Origin: Plasmodiophora brassicae | Taxonomy: Eukaryota; Endomyxa: Phytomyxea; Phytomyxea; Plasmodiophorida | NCBI GenBank assembly: GCA_036867785.1 | Contig: CP145413.1 | Span: forward strand, 186,001 to 250,000 | Length of the DNA stretch: 64,000 nucleotides | Direction of reading: 5' to 3' | Shown: positions 1 to 12,949 of the stretch, piece by piece | Position numbering within the stretch: the stretch's first letter is position 1 | How the letters are laid out: each line of letters opens with the position of its first letter | Translations under genes and position numbers: made by a program | Notes under the pieces: model-generated | The model's input: only the letters and a program-made list of their open reading frames with translations | Database searches by the model: none | What the model was told of the DNA's origin: nothing

Positions 1-485
1 GGTCGATCAATCCAAGTTTCACACGGCAGCTGGCAATTTATGCCGAGGCAGCAGCTGCACAATCGAGTGATTTACCGACTGAGTAGAGACGCATCTTGCG
101 TCCAAACACAGAGGGAACCAAGAAAATCGTTGCTCAATAGACACACCTGGGCAAGAGGCTTTAGGCGCTGCCTGAACTGTTCGCTGACACCGCGTGAACC
201 CCACGGCTGTTGAATGGAACGCCATGCCTGAGGTCACGTAACCGAGAACGCCGAACAGGCTCTGCTAATAACCCCGTTACTGTTATCCAAGAGTTTGAGG
301 AGCCTTTGGGGCTTCTGGAGCTTTACCATGCTGACCTGCTACTCGGGTGCGAACCTAATACAGACTCGACAACAACGCGGAACATGCGAAGACGACGAAG
401 TCGGCACGCATGATAGTTCCGTTTTCTCTTGCGCCCACAGTTCTTGCATTTGCCACCATAGAGCCTAGACTAGAAACCCAATACT
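1..485. other. left-edge stretch with no supported gene
   Basis: Only short overlapping frames with no family resemblance are present. The stretch lies downstream of the PSMD9 stop codon, so it should hold that gene's 3' UTR, and possibly the end of a gene lying mostly outside the window. I see no tRNA, repeat or conserved domain. Confidence 0.4.
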
Positions 486-1370
486 TTACTCAGCAACATC
501 GAACGGAATGAAGGGCTGAAGGTGACATCTGAGAAGAAATTTAGTGTTCTCAGCATAACCTGAACGAACAATCTCACTGACCCGAGCAATCCGCGTCCAT
601 CCCATCGCCTGGGGGTCACGACAATGGTAATCGGATCGGCGAACCCGTCACGCGCAATGACTACAGCAATTGGGCGTTCAACGCTGCGGTGAACAAGTTC
701 GCCGACGGCACCCAGCGCGTCGCGTTCAGATTGATGACGAGCTAGGTTCACTGACCCGAACTGCAAGATTCGATCACCGGTCCGGCACCTGAAGGTATGA
801 GTTAGTCGGATTCACCAGAACCCAATCACCGTAAAGTACCCAGCGGTAAATGCTGGAGACCCTTCGTCGACGCTGTCGATAACAGCGAACGCGATCAACG
901 GTGCTGCCTCAGGAGGTCCAGGCTCAGTTACTTCAATATCAGTCGGCCTTTCGTCAGCTGAAACAACAGTGGGCAACGGCTGGTGCTGGGTCACAGGCAC
1001 TGCACACAACAATACAATAAGGGCGGCTGTGCAGAATAGCCAAACGCAAAAGACCTTCTGCGGGCGCCTTGTTGTTTCTCATAGCATCGTGGTATTCACC
1101 AAGGACGTCAGCCAGTCGAGCAACGACGCGTTTATGGTCGTTGAGAGCCGTCCGCATGGACTGCGCATGGATCCGCGCAGCGTGATGATCAACGTTCGGA
1201 AGCGGGAACCCCTCCGCATCCGTCAGGCGCAGCGGCAGCTGCGCCGGGTCCAGGCCCTGCGACGTCAGCCACGACTGCGCCGACTCGATCTCCAGCTCCA
1301 GCGCCTCCTTACGCGCCTCCAGGTCGCGCAGCTCGCCGCGCAGCTGCACCACGGCATCATTCGCCGACAT
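486..1370 (-). CDS. PSMD9: 26S proteasome assembly chaperone PSMD9/Nas2 (PDZ protein)
   Basis: Family role: Nas2/p27 chaperones base assembly of the 26S proteasome by holding the C-terminus of ATPase Rpt5 with its PDZ domain. Seen: the N-terminal coiled coil (exon 1, start at 1370) contains DAEGFPLPNVD and a following ALNDHKRV block that match the family. The PDZ part carries VIDSVDEGSPAFTAG, then RTGDRILQFGSVN, then RRWDGRGLLGC close to the C-terminus. Two introns place exactly: 789-839 (51 nt) and 529-581 (53 nt). The second restores the GLLGC ending before a TAA at 486-488. The first intron ends at 958, but its donor is ambiguous (several phase-1 GTs between about 1000 and 1107). Length, about 200 aa, is normal. 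PSMC6, an ATPase of the same complex, lies 38 kb away. Confidence 0.9.
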
Positions 1371-1589
1371 GGCCGCGACCGGCAAAATGATTCTTCCGCG
1401 TTTGCCGTTGGGCGCGCGCGACCCGACACGCGGCGCACGTGCAGCAGATGCAGACTGCATCGCCAGTGAGCACGTTCCGCCGGCAAAGGTGCGGTATGCC
1501 ACTGGGTGGGTGGAGTTGGCTTGGTGAATCCGATCCAGCGCGCTGGATTTTTAACGCGCCTTGTCGCGTGTCCAGTCGAATCTTTGCTC

Positions 1590-2054
1590 ATGTTGGCAGG
1601 GGTGGCGCGATTCCTGGGACGTCTGCAGTTAGCGCGGCAGAGGAGGAACCAGGAGAACCAGGCGAGGGTCGATGTGGCCTCGGTTGTGGAGGATGACCAG
1701 TTACCGCCGCTGCCAGGCGAGCAGATGTATAAGAAGAAACGGCAGGCGAAGCCGAAGAAGAAGCGCACCAAGAAGCGGATGAGTCTGAAGCCGGTCGATT
1801 CGTCGACTGAGGGAAGTACTGATACCAGCGTGTCGTGGTCGTGGTCGTCGAACAGCCGAAGCCGATCGCCGTCGCCTTCGCCTGTTGCTCGCGCTAACTC
1901 CAAGGGTAGGCGAGTCCATTTCGCCGACGAGGACGCGGCTGTGTCCAGTCCATCAAACAAGCACCATGTCGATGATTCGCTGTCCTCGACGGCCGCAGGC
2001 AGTAGTAAAAGGAAGGCCAGCGCTTCGATGCCGGCTCCACAATACGCATTCTAA
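1590..2054 (+). CDS. small basic Ser/Arg/Lys-rich protein with an RVxF-like PP1-docking motif
   Basis: No family recognised. The open frame runs from ATG 1590 to a TAA at about 2054; an in-frame ATG at 1506 would lengthen it. It contains a Lys-rich stretch (KKKRQAKPKKKRTKKR), an acidic/Ser-rich linker, an SRSRSPSPSP run and RRVHFADE. The last resembles the RVxF docking motif by which many regulatory proteins bind protein phosphatase 1 (K/R-V-x-F followed by acidic residues). The composition suggests a nuclear or disordered regulatory protein. It lies divergent from PSMD9, with only about 220 bp between the start codons. PP1 binding is inference from one short motif. A coding origin is likely but not certain, because long frames arise easily in GC-rich DNA. 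Confidence 0.5.
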   Translation: MLAGVARFLGRLQLARQRRNQENQARVDVASVVEDDQLPPLPGEQMYKKKRQAKPKKKRTKKRMSLKPVDSSTEGSTDTSVSWSWSSNSRSRSPSPSPVARANSKGRRVHFADEDAAVSSPSNKHHVDDSLSSTAAGSSKRKASASMPAPQYAF

Positions 2055-2368
2055 TCCAAAGAGTAAACCTCACACTTACCGCACCCGTGTCTCTTTCCTC
2101 AGCAACGACCATCGGTTGGTGGAGTGTGGACGACAAACGCGAAGAGGGCGAACCGCGCGTCGTCGACCATAGAGTCATTGACCAGCATTGCTAGGCGTGC
2201 AAGCTAGGCAACGAATTGCGGTGCACGTTTGAAAAACGATGATGCTGCAGGCCAGCAGGTCGCCTCGCTGTGAGGGGCAAGAATGAGAATTATACATTTT
2301 GCGAGCAGTCACATTGGGAAGACGGGCTGCTGCAGTTGCGTTGTTGTAGTCAGGCTGCCCGCCGGCTG
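2055..2368. other. intergenic, upstream of SFI1
   Basis: About 310 bp between the small basic protein gene and the first in-frame ATG of the SFI1-like gene. Short frames only, with no repeat or RNA gene seen. It presumably holds the SFI1 promoter and 5' UTR. Confidence 0.4.
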
Positions 2369-5300
2369 ATGCTGGCCGACGGCGGCGGCGGCAACGCCGC
2401 CTCGTTGTCGGCGGGCGACGTGCGCGTCTTGTCACTGATGGTCAGGCGTGCAGAAGTGGCAGCGGAGGGCGCCAACCCGACGCTGCTGGATGTGCTGCGT
2501 CAGTACGATGACGTGCTTCGGGAGAGCGGCATCGTCGTCGACGCCGAGGATTCTCGGTATTATAGTGCCGTCCTGCGCCTGAGTCGAATGCCCGGTGACG
2601 ACTGGTGGCGGAAGCTCGCCATATTGGGAGGCAGTTCGCGTGCCGATGACGGGCCGGACCCTCTATCCAAAGTCCCGACTCCGTTCCCGCGGGAGGTTCC
2701 CGGAAGCCAAGAGCTGGACCTTCAGAACCTGCCAATCGGCAAATGGTTTGTCAGCGAGTCGTTCGTCAAAGAGCCAGATCGTGATGAGGAGCGACCTCCA
2801 CTTGTCGAAGAGTGCTTACGCGCTTGGCGGGATTTCGTCGTTCGAGAAAAAGAAGAACGACGGAACATGCACGAGATGGCATTGGCTTGGCAAGTGGCCA
2901 CATCTTTCGAACGCAACCGTGCCACCAAGCGAGCGTTCTGCGCATGGCGAAACTATCTCGCGGCCATGGAAACAAAGGCAGTCGCGATGGACAAAGAGAG
3001 GCGAATATCTGTGGCGTGGACAACGTGGCGAAACTACTTCTCGACGTTCAGGCGAGAGCGCGATGTCCTTGTCAGAGCTGTTACGTTCTGGGCGTCAAAG
3101 ACGATGACGCATGTCTTCAAGGCATGGCAGACACATTCTCGGGCGTGCCATGCTGTTCGTTCGTGTCATGCGAATGCCATAAGGAGACAGTTTCTTCAAA
3201 CGTGGGCTGCTCGAACACGTCAAGAAGCGAAGTTCAGGGCTTGCGGTTCTGCCATACGGAAATCCCACAGGATGGCTGTCTTGAGATCAACTTGGGACCT
3301 GTGGCAGCATCTTGCTCATCAGAATGACGCTACGTTCCGTTGCGTGCAGTATGGAAGCACTTTGCTGTGTCGTCGCGCTCTTCAGGTACCAGTTAGTGAA
3401 TTGCCGCGACGGGATGTCTAACGTGTGCAATAGGCATGGAGGATTGCTTTGGCGCATTCAAGGCTGGTCGCGCTGTTTCGGTACAAGCACACCTTAAAAA
3501 CAGTCATATCTGCTTGGTCGCGCTACTCTAAGGCGCGAAATGAGTATGCTTCTACTATGTTCAAATCCGGCAAGCGAGCTAAATTGCAATGTCAGGCGAC
3601 TATTGCGTGAAGAGAGATCAGTTAGCGAAGTCGCTCTCGTCATCGTTCGTTCCAAGTTCCGCCGTTGGCGTCTCATTGTTGGGCGCAGGCGAGCATTCAG
3701 CATAATCGAACGTATCATGGTATCAGCGATGATGCGATCGGTGTTCCTCACTATGCACAACGATGCACTTGATTCACTGCACAAGAAGATGAAGTGGGGC
3801 CTTGCATGTGCGCATGCAGAATTTGTTGCCATGCGGGCTGCGGTACGCTTCTGGTGGGAGGACACTAGACGACAACGGGACTATTCGTCGCGAAAAGTAA
3901 CATTTCGCCGGATGCGGGCGAGAAACGTCATGCGGTATTTCATGTCCCTGTGGCATGGGCTCGCTTGTGACGCAATGAAGTAATACCGGCTATCTCTTCT
4001 GTCGAATGTCGTCTCAACTTTATCCGCAGGCACCGTTCGGATATCGCTCGAGCCATTCAGCACCACGATCGCTATCGGGTTCTGTCCGCGCTGCGATCAT
4101 GGGAACAGTTTAAGAAAACCCGATCGGAACGTGAGCGCATGTACCTGAGCGGCCTTGCTCACTGGGTTCAACGCTGCGCATCGTCTTGCATGGCATGGTG
4201 GAAAAGCTGGGCAAATGCGAGACGCCAAAGGCGAAGACTGTTAACGGTTGCGGATGATCATGCTCACCGAGGGCACATGACCTTGGCGTTTCGTTCATGG
4301 CGCAAGCTTTGCCTGAGACGCCATACCCAGATAACCGCGGTTCAGTCTATGATGTCTCGCTTTTCCGTTTCGACTTACTGGGGTTACTGGAGGCAACAGC
4401 TGTCATTGAAGCGTTTCGTTTTCGCTCTTCGGCGCGTGATCTGCGTTGACCAGGAGCGTTATGTTTTCAACGCATGGCGTGGCTATACAACCCGCCTCTC
4501 GCTTCACCGGGCGGCAAGTTCCAAGTTTGCTCGAGACCGCTTACGTCAAGCGTTTCTGCAGTGGGCTCTGCACTGGCGTCAGCGACAGATCATATCACGC
4601 GTGTTTGCCATACTTTATCGCTTGGAGATACGCTCAGCTATGAACACTTGGGCATCTGTCTGCGCTAAAGAACGTTACACCATCCGTCTTGGGGAGTCCT
4701 TTCGCGCCAAGCAACAGAGGTCGCTCCTTAAACGCGCCCTTAGTTCGTGGATTAGACAGTAAGGTTTTCGACAAGGTTTCCATTGGCTTTTACTGACGTC
4801 CCGTTTGTAGATGGGCATTTCGCCTGGGGGTTCGTCGTCTATCACGTGCAGTTAGCCATGCTGAACTGCGGAAATGCCAGCGAGACGCGTTTCAGCGATG
4901 GCGGCGGTTACTACCTGCACTGCAAGAAACGCAACGTGGCATTTTATTACTTCAGTCCCGGGTCAGGCGCAATGCTCTACGCTGCCATCTATCGGCATGG
5001 GCTGCGTTGACAAACTACTTTTGTCGGCTCTACCGGGTCAGACGACATGCCGCTTTTCGGATTTGGGTTAGACAAACTCAGGTATGCGAGTGCTGCGTTC
5101 TCCTCGTTGCTCGCTTATATATCGTTCTCGATACAGACAAACCTCGTAATACGCCCCTTCGTACGACGCAAGCGTTTAGGGAGGGCAATTCGCGCTTTCA
5201 AAAACGTTGTATCGAGGAAGGCCAGACACTGTGCCGACATTGCATTGGCTAGAATGCTCCTCCGCAGGCGTATTTTGACAGCATGGTCTAAACTTGCTGG

Positions 5301-8300
5301 CGATGCCCGTACAATGCGTGTACAAGAGACCAAGATCGCGAGGTTCACTACCAAGCGGTGCCTGAATTTCTGGAAACGCGTCGCGTCGCGTTCTCGGGGT
5401 CACCGCATAATGGCCATTCAGGTGGGAAACAGCGCAAAGCTCCGTTTGGTTTCGTTAGCTTTCAGACGGTGGCGCAACGCATTCTCGCAAGTTCTGCATC
5501 TGCTTGAGAACCTGCATCAGGCCGAGATGTACTGCTGCCGTCGGAAGCTCACCCATGCCATCCGTCATTTTCGTGTCTACGCGCTTCGACGAGGGCAGAT
5601 CAGAAGTTTGACGAGCGTCGCAATGGTCCGCATTGCCCTTCATCGATGGCATCGCGTCGCTGCTAATTGTTGCCGATATCGTGGCCTTGCAAACACTGTG
5701 GATATGTTTCGTTTGCGAAAGAGCATCAAGCAACTCCATGCCTTCGCTCGAGGACGCAACATGTATCGCGAAATGCAAAAGCGTGCAGACAGTCTTTGCA
5801 CATTCCTTACCTTCAGGAGATGGTATCGTCTGACGCCCACCCTCAGCCTGATGTCATCCACTTCCTCCGCGTTCGCCCGTCTCTCCCGAAACTGCCGTTT
5901 ACGTATGACTTTCGGCGCATGGCTGAAGACCTGGCTCCGAAGGCAAAGGTCCAAGAGATCTGCGGTCCGCATGATCGCTGCCATGGTATATTCGCAAGAG
6001 CGCCGCGCATTTAATAGCTGGATACGATTTGCACGCGACCATATCACTACTGGTGTAATTCGTCTCCTAGCCATGAGGGCTTCGATGCGTCAAGCCTGGC
6101 ACATTTGGCTACAGGGCTTCAGGTGTCGACAACTGTCTGTCCGGATCTCACAGAGGCGTCGCGCTGATCTTCTGCGGAATTGTGTTCAAGAATGGAAGAC
6201 GTTCATCATCGCTTCGAAGCTGCGAAGGGAATGTATTTCCAATCTATGCGTCAAGCTGATACATCCAAGTTGGATGCGAATTGTTGGCCAATCGGCAATC
6301 GCAAGCTGGCGAAATTGGGCCCTACGACAACGCTGTTTGCGAGGGTTATGCGAAGCGTTCGCTGAACGTCGGCGGCCGTCACGCGCCAGTAAGGTATTGC
6401 GGGCTTGGCTGATTCTATATGGCGCCGTTAAAGTCGGCCAGGTAAGGCAATGTCACCTTCAGGGCATCTCGCGTTGCTGACATCTGCTCTAGGTCGTCGT
6501 TTTAAAGGCCCATTTTCTAGCGTTGAAGCAGAGGACATATCAGTCAAAATGCTTCAGCGAGTTCAGAAGGTCTCGTCTTTCAAAGTCACGGTTCTTCTAC
6601 TTCGAGGCATGGCAATTTCGAATCACTCGACGCTACCATGAGCGCAATCTCGTTGCATCGACCCGTATATTACACAGTTCACAGCTGGTACGACAAATCG
6701 TGTCATGTTGGCGGGCTACTACACGGCGCCTCCAATCAGGGCGAATTTGTAACGCTAAGCGACATCGTTCACTGGTCACGTCCCATTTTGTTGCTTGGTA
6801 AGAGCGTCATTTGAAGGCACCCCTCGTTTCAAGATGGTTTATACTTTGCTTTAGGCAGCGCGCCGTCCACGTTTCTGTTATTGCTCGCCAAGAGGTATTT
6901 GTCAAGTCAGATTGCTGGACTGCAGTCGGTGACCTGACTACGTTACCAGGTTGGTGGCTTTATACAGCGCTGCTCACCATCTGTATCTCGGTCGTTATTC
7001 GACAGAGATGGTAGAGGAGGCGCACCCGCATTGACTGTTACTGCGTTTTATGCGCATGTCCCTGTGGCCCATCCGTGGTCCCGCCTGTCACTCATTCGTT
7101 CGGCCATCAAGAGCTGGGTGCACGTCCACGAACGATTCTCGTTCAGCAAATGGCGAACATATGTTGCTGGCCGAATTGCGAACCGTGCACTTTGCTCTCT
7201 GGGATCAACCGCTTTCGACTCCAGACGGCGACGGCAAGCAATTCGGGTATGGGTTGCCTTCTCTCGAAGACGTCGGATGGGAAAGGCATCGCGAATGATG
7301 CATGCTATCAGCTTGCGTTCTCGTTACTGGCAGTTGTGGGTCGCTGGCTATACAGATGCACGTACAAGAGAAATCCTTCTGAAACGGGCGACGTTGCACT
7401 ATCATCGTACTTGCCTGTCGTGGTTCCAAAGTTGTTGCCGCCAACTTGGTGTAATAAGAAGCGCGTCCTCTCAAGTTTTAGCGATGCACCTACGTTTGCA
7501 GAGCAGGGTCGCGCTGATTGGTTGGTGGCGCAGGCTTACGAGTCTCAAGACTGCCTGTCGACAAGTTCAGGCTGGACGCTTCTTGAAACCGACCTTGTCG
7601 ATTTGGATTGCGCGGTGGCGCCAGCGATCGGAACGCACAAAGTCGCTGCATGCCAGTATCCAATCGCGTCGTCGAGATAGATTGTGTCATACGTTCCTGG
7701 CATGGCGCCAAGTGACAAGCCAATCAGCAGAGCTTCGAACGATCATTCGTGGATTCCGCTCCTATTACGACGGCAGAACAGCGGCACTGTGCTTCATCAA
7801 TTGGCGTGACTATTCTCGTCGGCACCAAGCATTCTTGAGTAGCATCTACAGGATCTACTACAAGAGCACGGCCGGGTGTGCGCTCGTCAACTGGATCAAC
7901 GCGGTACGCATCTCTAAACGTCTTCGCTGTCTCGAAAACAACTACAGGTGCATCGACATTCAGCAACTTCGCAAACTCGTGATTACTGACCATCGTCGGT
8001 GTAGGTTCTTCCAAAAGAAGTGTCGCGCCAGAATGCGTCGGAGCATTCTGAATCACTGGGTTCGCGTCACCAGGACAAAATCGACTGTTCACCACCTTGA
8101 ACGACGTGCAGTATTGATACGATACTTCAGACGTCTCAAAACGTCTGTGGTCAATCGTCAACGTGACCAGTGGCTTCGTGATGCCATCGGTCACTCACGT
8201 CGGATTAGTCTCCGTCGAGCCGTCTTTCGCGCTTGGTTTGCATCCACTTCACGTATCACGTCGACAAGGCACACGCAGATGTCCACCGCATTACTCACTT

Positions 8301-10955
8301 GGAAAGACGTCGTTCGGCGGGAACGTCAGCTGAAATTGCTTGCCATGGCTGCCCGTGCGCAATGTGTACCTCATCAGCTGCGTCGGATTCGTCGTTTGAT
8401 GTTCCGCCGATGGGTTACAGCGTTCAGATGTTCCAAGATTGGTTCAGAGGTCTCGGCCCACCACGTCATCCATTCGAAACATATTCTGACTCGTTGGGCC
8501 CTGAACGTCTGGAAGAACATGCTCGTCGCGCATCGAGATCAGCGGGCCGCTATCAGGAACCGCAGACGCTCCGATTTGGCATCGTCCTGGGACCGATGGC
8601 GATCAGCACTTGCTCGCAGTCGGGCATGCCGACGCGTGCTGGCTTGTGGCAGCGCCATGTGCCTTCGTAATGCTCTTGCTGTCTGGGCGCACACTCTATT
8701 GTCACATCGTGCCGATCAAGCGGCTGTGTCATTCTACTGGAGACGATGGCGAACTCGGCGTTGTCGAGCCGTCCTCATTAGATCGCGCAGGCGGTTCATA
8801 TTACATCACTGGGGACAGGCCGTCCTCGATTCTAAAAAGGAGAAGGTAATCGCAATGAAGCGAAGACCACGTCTCTTGCGGACAGCCTTAAGTGCATGGC
8901 GGTCCCTTGGCGCTGCGCTTGCTTTCGAAGAGTATGCCGGCGATCATTTTCTTAGACGGTAATGCTGATAGTGATTGCAGGAAGAGCCTCCTGAAACGTG
9001 CGTTCATGAGGTGGTTCGATATGCTTCGCCTTCTGCAACTGACACGTACCGCTTACCGAACTGTGTTTACGCTGTGGCGAAATTTCGTCGACGATAGTCG
9101 GCATCAGCGATCCAGACTGGCTGCTCTTGGACAACGTCTTTTTACCAGGCAGGTATGGCAACACTGGAGACGTGCAATCGAGCTGTCCAAGGCAGTGCAC
9201 CAGTGGCAACGGAATTGGACGTATGCTGCTCGGCGCCATGCAATTGATCTCCTGAAATCGAACGCTATTCGGCACACATCCATGCAAGCTCGCATCCGCT
9301 TGATCCGGCAGATGCGGCAACGCCACCTCCTTCAACGTTTTCAGCTCCTTGTGCTCTGCAACCATCTTGGACGACGGTCATTGCGGTTTCGAACATGGCA
9401 AAGGTTCCGTGCTGTGACAGGCCGCCTCATGCTCATGCGCCAAACTAGTGACAAGGTTGCTGAGTCAACCAAGGCACTCGCTCGCCGGCAGGCGTTCCAA
9501 TCATGGATGGACTGGACTCGTCGTAAATGCCGTGTTCGCGCTCGCCGGTGTGGGCCTTGTCTGAAGGCTTGGAGGAGATGGGTCGTTCGTCGGAATGCTC
9601 TTGCTGCTATCCGAATCGTACGCTATCGGTTGCTGAGAAACGATTAAGTGTTAACGACTGCCAACAGGAAGTCAAGGCCAACATCCGACGTCGGAGGTTT
9701 CGAGCCTGGCGCCAGTTATTCTCGTGCATGGTGCGTTTCTCTGTCTTTCTGTTTGGAGCAGACTAGGGACTGATATTTACCAGAAACATTCCCGACGTGC
9801 TGTTGTCGCTTCTGCTTTTACAAGATGGGACACAGCTGTAATGTTCCGGCGCGCTGACGTCCACTACAACCGCTTTCTGTATCGTTCAGCCCAACAGGCT
9901 ATTGAAACCTGGCAACATGTCGTTCGATTGCACCGCCGACAGGGTACGTTTGTATCCAGTATTCTACAGTCATGCTGGACATTTACTCTTCGGATCGCAG
10001 ACGAGAAAGCAGCAAGGCACGTGCAGCGCAAGACGTCGCAGTTAGCACGACAGTGTTTCTCGATCTGGCACGACGTGTCAGCAGACCGTATCGAATCTCG
10101 CCATCTTCTGGACAAAGCCGCGTTGCATTGTACATTTCGCAGTCGTCGCTGTGCCATAGGTTAATGGGGAAGCGTTTGCAGTTTTCGCTCCAGAGGCTTA
10201 CCCTATTTCCTGCAGGACGGCTTAGGGAGTGGGCGCAGCAGAGCATTGAAAGAACGCAACGGCAAGTCGTTCGCGCTGTTGAACACCACCGCATGCGTCT
10301 TCTGTCTACCGTATTTCTTGCCATCTCGTGCTATTGCAAAGAACGCCACCAATGGAGAACGCGCCCAGTGAGTGACGTAAAGGATGGCGTCGGTGTGAAA
10401 TTTTCCAGTTGACCGCTTGTGCAGGACGTTGCCTCTTTCGTTGAACGCAAGAAGATCATCGGCTTAGCTTCTGCGCTCCATGCTTGGCATGCTGTGACTT
10501 CGGTCCGCTCCAGAGCGCGATTATGGATTGCAAATCGAATCATTCAGCACGCCGCCAAGTGCCTGCGTTTATGGAAAACGCTGACACATCGCAGGTACCT
10601 AATCTCTAACGTTTCCCGTGCTCTCATATGTCCCTGCGTACTGAGAGGTTGCCATTGCAGAAAGCGTCTTGCGCGAAAGCTCGTCATTGCAGGCGAATAC
10701 TATACGATGAAGGTTCGGGCACAGGTCTTCTCAAGCTGGCACAGCTGCGCCCGAGTCGCGGCCTGGAGACGCCAGAACAGCAACGTGGACAGGAGTGCGG
10801 AGGATGATGGCGATGAGGTATGCACGACCGTGGCTCATCCGCCTGAAGCGTAACGGTGGCTTCAGACGACCATACAAACGGCCAGTCAGATGCTGGATGC
10901 CGTCCTGCGGTCGGTGCTTCGGAGCCGGCAATCCGACCGTGTGCATTCCTGCTGA
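2369..10955 (+). CDS. SFI1: giant SFI1-like centrin-binding-repeat protein
   Basis: Family role: Sfi1 forms a long alpha-helix carrying tandem centrin-binding repeats at the spindle pole, centriole or basal body. Seen: dozens of repeats of roughly 30-35 residues with the pattern AxxxW..(W/L/F), such as AFCAWRNYL, AWTTWRNYF, VFKAWQTHS and ALSAWRSLG, across the whole gene in successive open blocks separated by short introns. The N-terminus (start ATG 2369, after which the frame is continuous) is a non-repeat acidic/helical region. One intron joins cleanly near 3388-3432 (gtaccag...caatag). The last joins GDDGDE to TTIQTASQML across about 10816-10864, giving a stop at 10953-10955. The product should be about 2,700 aa, roughly twice human SFI1. 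Intermediate exon borders were not all resolved. It is convergent with CEP131, another centriolar gene. Confidence 0.88.
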
Positions 10956-11176
10956 TGCCCAAGCAAGTACAGCTTCGAATTATCAAGGACAGTATTTATA
11001 CAATTGCTCAACTACAGGAACGTGCCTGGTTCGTATTCGAAATCGGGGCTACCATACCTTGGTCGCCCTTCTCAGTGCGGTCGGACAATGTGACCTCGGT
11101 TGTCGGCGGTGATCGCTAGCAGTGGTCAAGCGGCAATGCCTCATAAGTCTGTGATGCATCAGCCATCATACTCACT

Positions 11177-12949
11177 TTATTCTAACTGGCAGAGGATCTC
11201 GTCTCTCTGACTGCGAAGCAATGCATCCGTTCGGGCGTGGTCCGCCTCCATGGTCCGGATCTTGTCACGAAGCGCGATGATGGCGGCGTCTTTTCCGGCG
11301 ATAGCCTGGCGTACCTGCTGTTCCAGCTCGGCCATCTCCTTTTCTTTCTCGCGCCTCGCCTCATCCAGCGCCCGAGACACTTCGTTGACCTTCGCCCCGC
11401 ATCGCTCCCTAAGCTCCTGCATTGCGCAAACGTTCTCCTTCCTGGCGTCCTCGAGTCTTTGCCGCGCCAGCCGCTCCTTCCCATTCGCATCGTCGACACT
11501 CTCTTGAAGCGCTGCGACTTCCCATTCCTGCCAACATGTCACAAACCGTGTCTCACCGTACGACTTCGCGACATCGACCACCTTCTCCGTCAGCTTGAAC
11601 GACAGCGTCTTCACCGTCTGCCTGGACGTGGCGAGGGCGTCCTCCGCCTCTGTCAGCTGCGCCTCGAGGGCCTCGATCCGGCTCGTCAGCCGATGTTCCC
11701 GGTCGGCCAGTGTCCGGCGAAGGTCGGCGAGCTCCTCGCACTTCTCGCGCAGTTCCTCCTGCGCCGCAGCTTTGGCCTGTCGAGCCTCCACCGCCAACCT
11801 GTCAATCACCAGACGAATCTGTGCGTCCCGATCCGATTCCGCCTGCATCCGAATCGCATTCACCTGCCCGCTTACGCGATCAGGCCGCTAGATGGGCGTC
11901 CGGCGTATGTAGGCGCAACGAACCTTCTCGTCGAGTGACACGTCTGGAACTGGTGCACAAGTCGCCGTCACGGGTTCCGACCGCACCGCCTCAACTGCCT
12001 TCGCGAGCCGGTTCCGGTCGTCCAAGGCGCTGTCCAGCTCGCGTCGCAACTTGCGGATCGCCTCCTCGAACGCGCGCTTCGCTTCGTCGCGCTCCAGGTC
12101 GGCTCGTCGGAGAAGGTCCTCGCGATCACGCTCTGCTTTCCGTTTGAACTCCTCGACGGCCAAGTCGCGCTCCATCGTGAGCCTTGCCAGACGCTCCTGG
12201 GCGGAGCGGCGTTCTTCTTCGAGGGCACGACCGTGCTGTGCATCCAGGTCGGATTTCATCTGCGCTAACGCCTCGCGGTCCATCTCGATGCGCTGACGAA
12301 GGGCTTCATCCTTGTCGGCGGCAGCGCGACGCTTCTCCTCGGCATTGGCGTCGAGCAGGCGCTGGATCTCGGGTTCCAGCGCGCGAATCGTGTCTTGCTT
12401 GATGGTCGCGCGCATCTGCTCGATGATCTTATCGCGTCTGGCCTTCTCAGCCGCCCGTACCATCTCCCGGATCTTCTTCTCGCGCTTCGCCTCGTCTTCC
12501 TTTACGCGCTCCAGCTTCAGGGCCGTCTCTTTCTCCCTGCGATCCCGGGCATCGAGCAGCTCGTCGACTTTCTTCGACAATGCTTCCTTTTCGGCCAGAA
12601 TCTCTCTGGCGAACGTCTGCTGGCGTTCAATGGCTGCTTCGTATTCGTCGCGCAGCCTGCGACAGTGCCCCGCGTGTTCATCGTGGAGCCGGGACAAAGC
12701 CTGATCGGACGAGATCTTCCGCGCGGACAAAGCCTCGTTGGCTAACTGAAGCTCTTTCTGGGTCTCCTCGAGGCGGAACTGGAGCGACACCATCTTCTGT
12801 CGGATGTCGGCGAACACCGACGCGGCAAAGGTCGACGCCTGCGGCACGCCGTCGGCGCCATCATCAGCCCGGACTGGACACGGGCCACCATGTTCCTCCT
12901 CGCCGATCTCACGCGACAGGAACTGGAGCAGGCTTTCCTTGGCCGACAT
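11177..12949 (-). CDS. CEP131: CEP131/AZI1-like centriolar-satellite coiled-coil protein
   Basis: Family role: CEP131 is a coiled-coil protein of centriolar satellites and basal bodies needed for ciliogenesis. Seen: ATG at 12949 (MSAKESLLQF), a long Glu/Arg/Lys coiled coil, and the family block KKIREMVRAAEK followed by ALEPEIQRLLDAN, which corresponds to the GLEPEIQKLI region of CEP131. A short intron (gttcg...gggcag, near 11870-11930) then joins to VNAIRMQAESDRDAQIRLVIDRL, another family signature (SDRDAQI/LVI-RL). The C-terminus DALLRSQRDEIL resembles the vertebrate end. At about 570 aa it is half the vertebrate length and lacks the N-terminal extension, so it corresponds to the conserved C-terminal half. 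It shares a divergent promoter of about 340 bp with COG4. Confidence 0.82.

Noticed and set aside
1265-1960. Minus-strand 231-aa ORF upstream of PSMD9
   Set aside because: Low-complexity translation opposite the small basic gene and in the wrong frame of PSMD9 exon 1.
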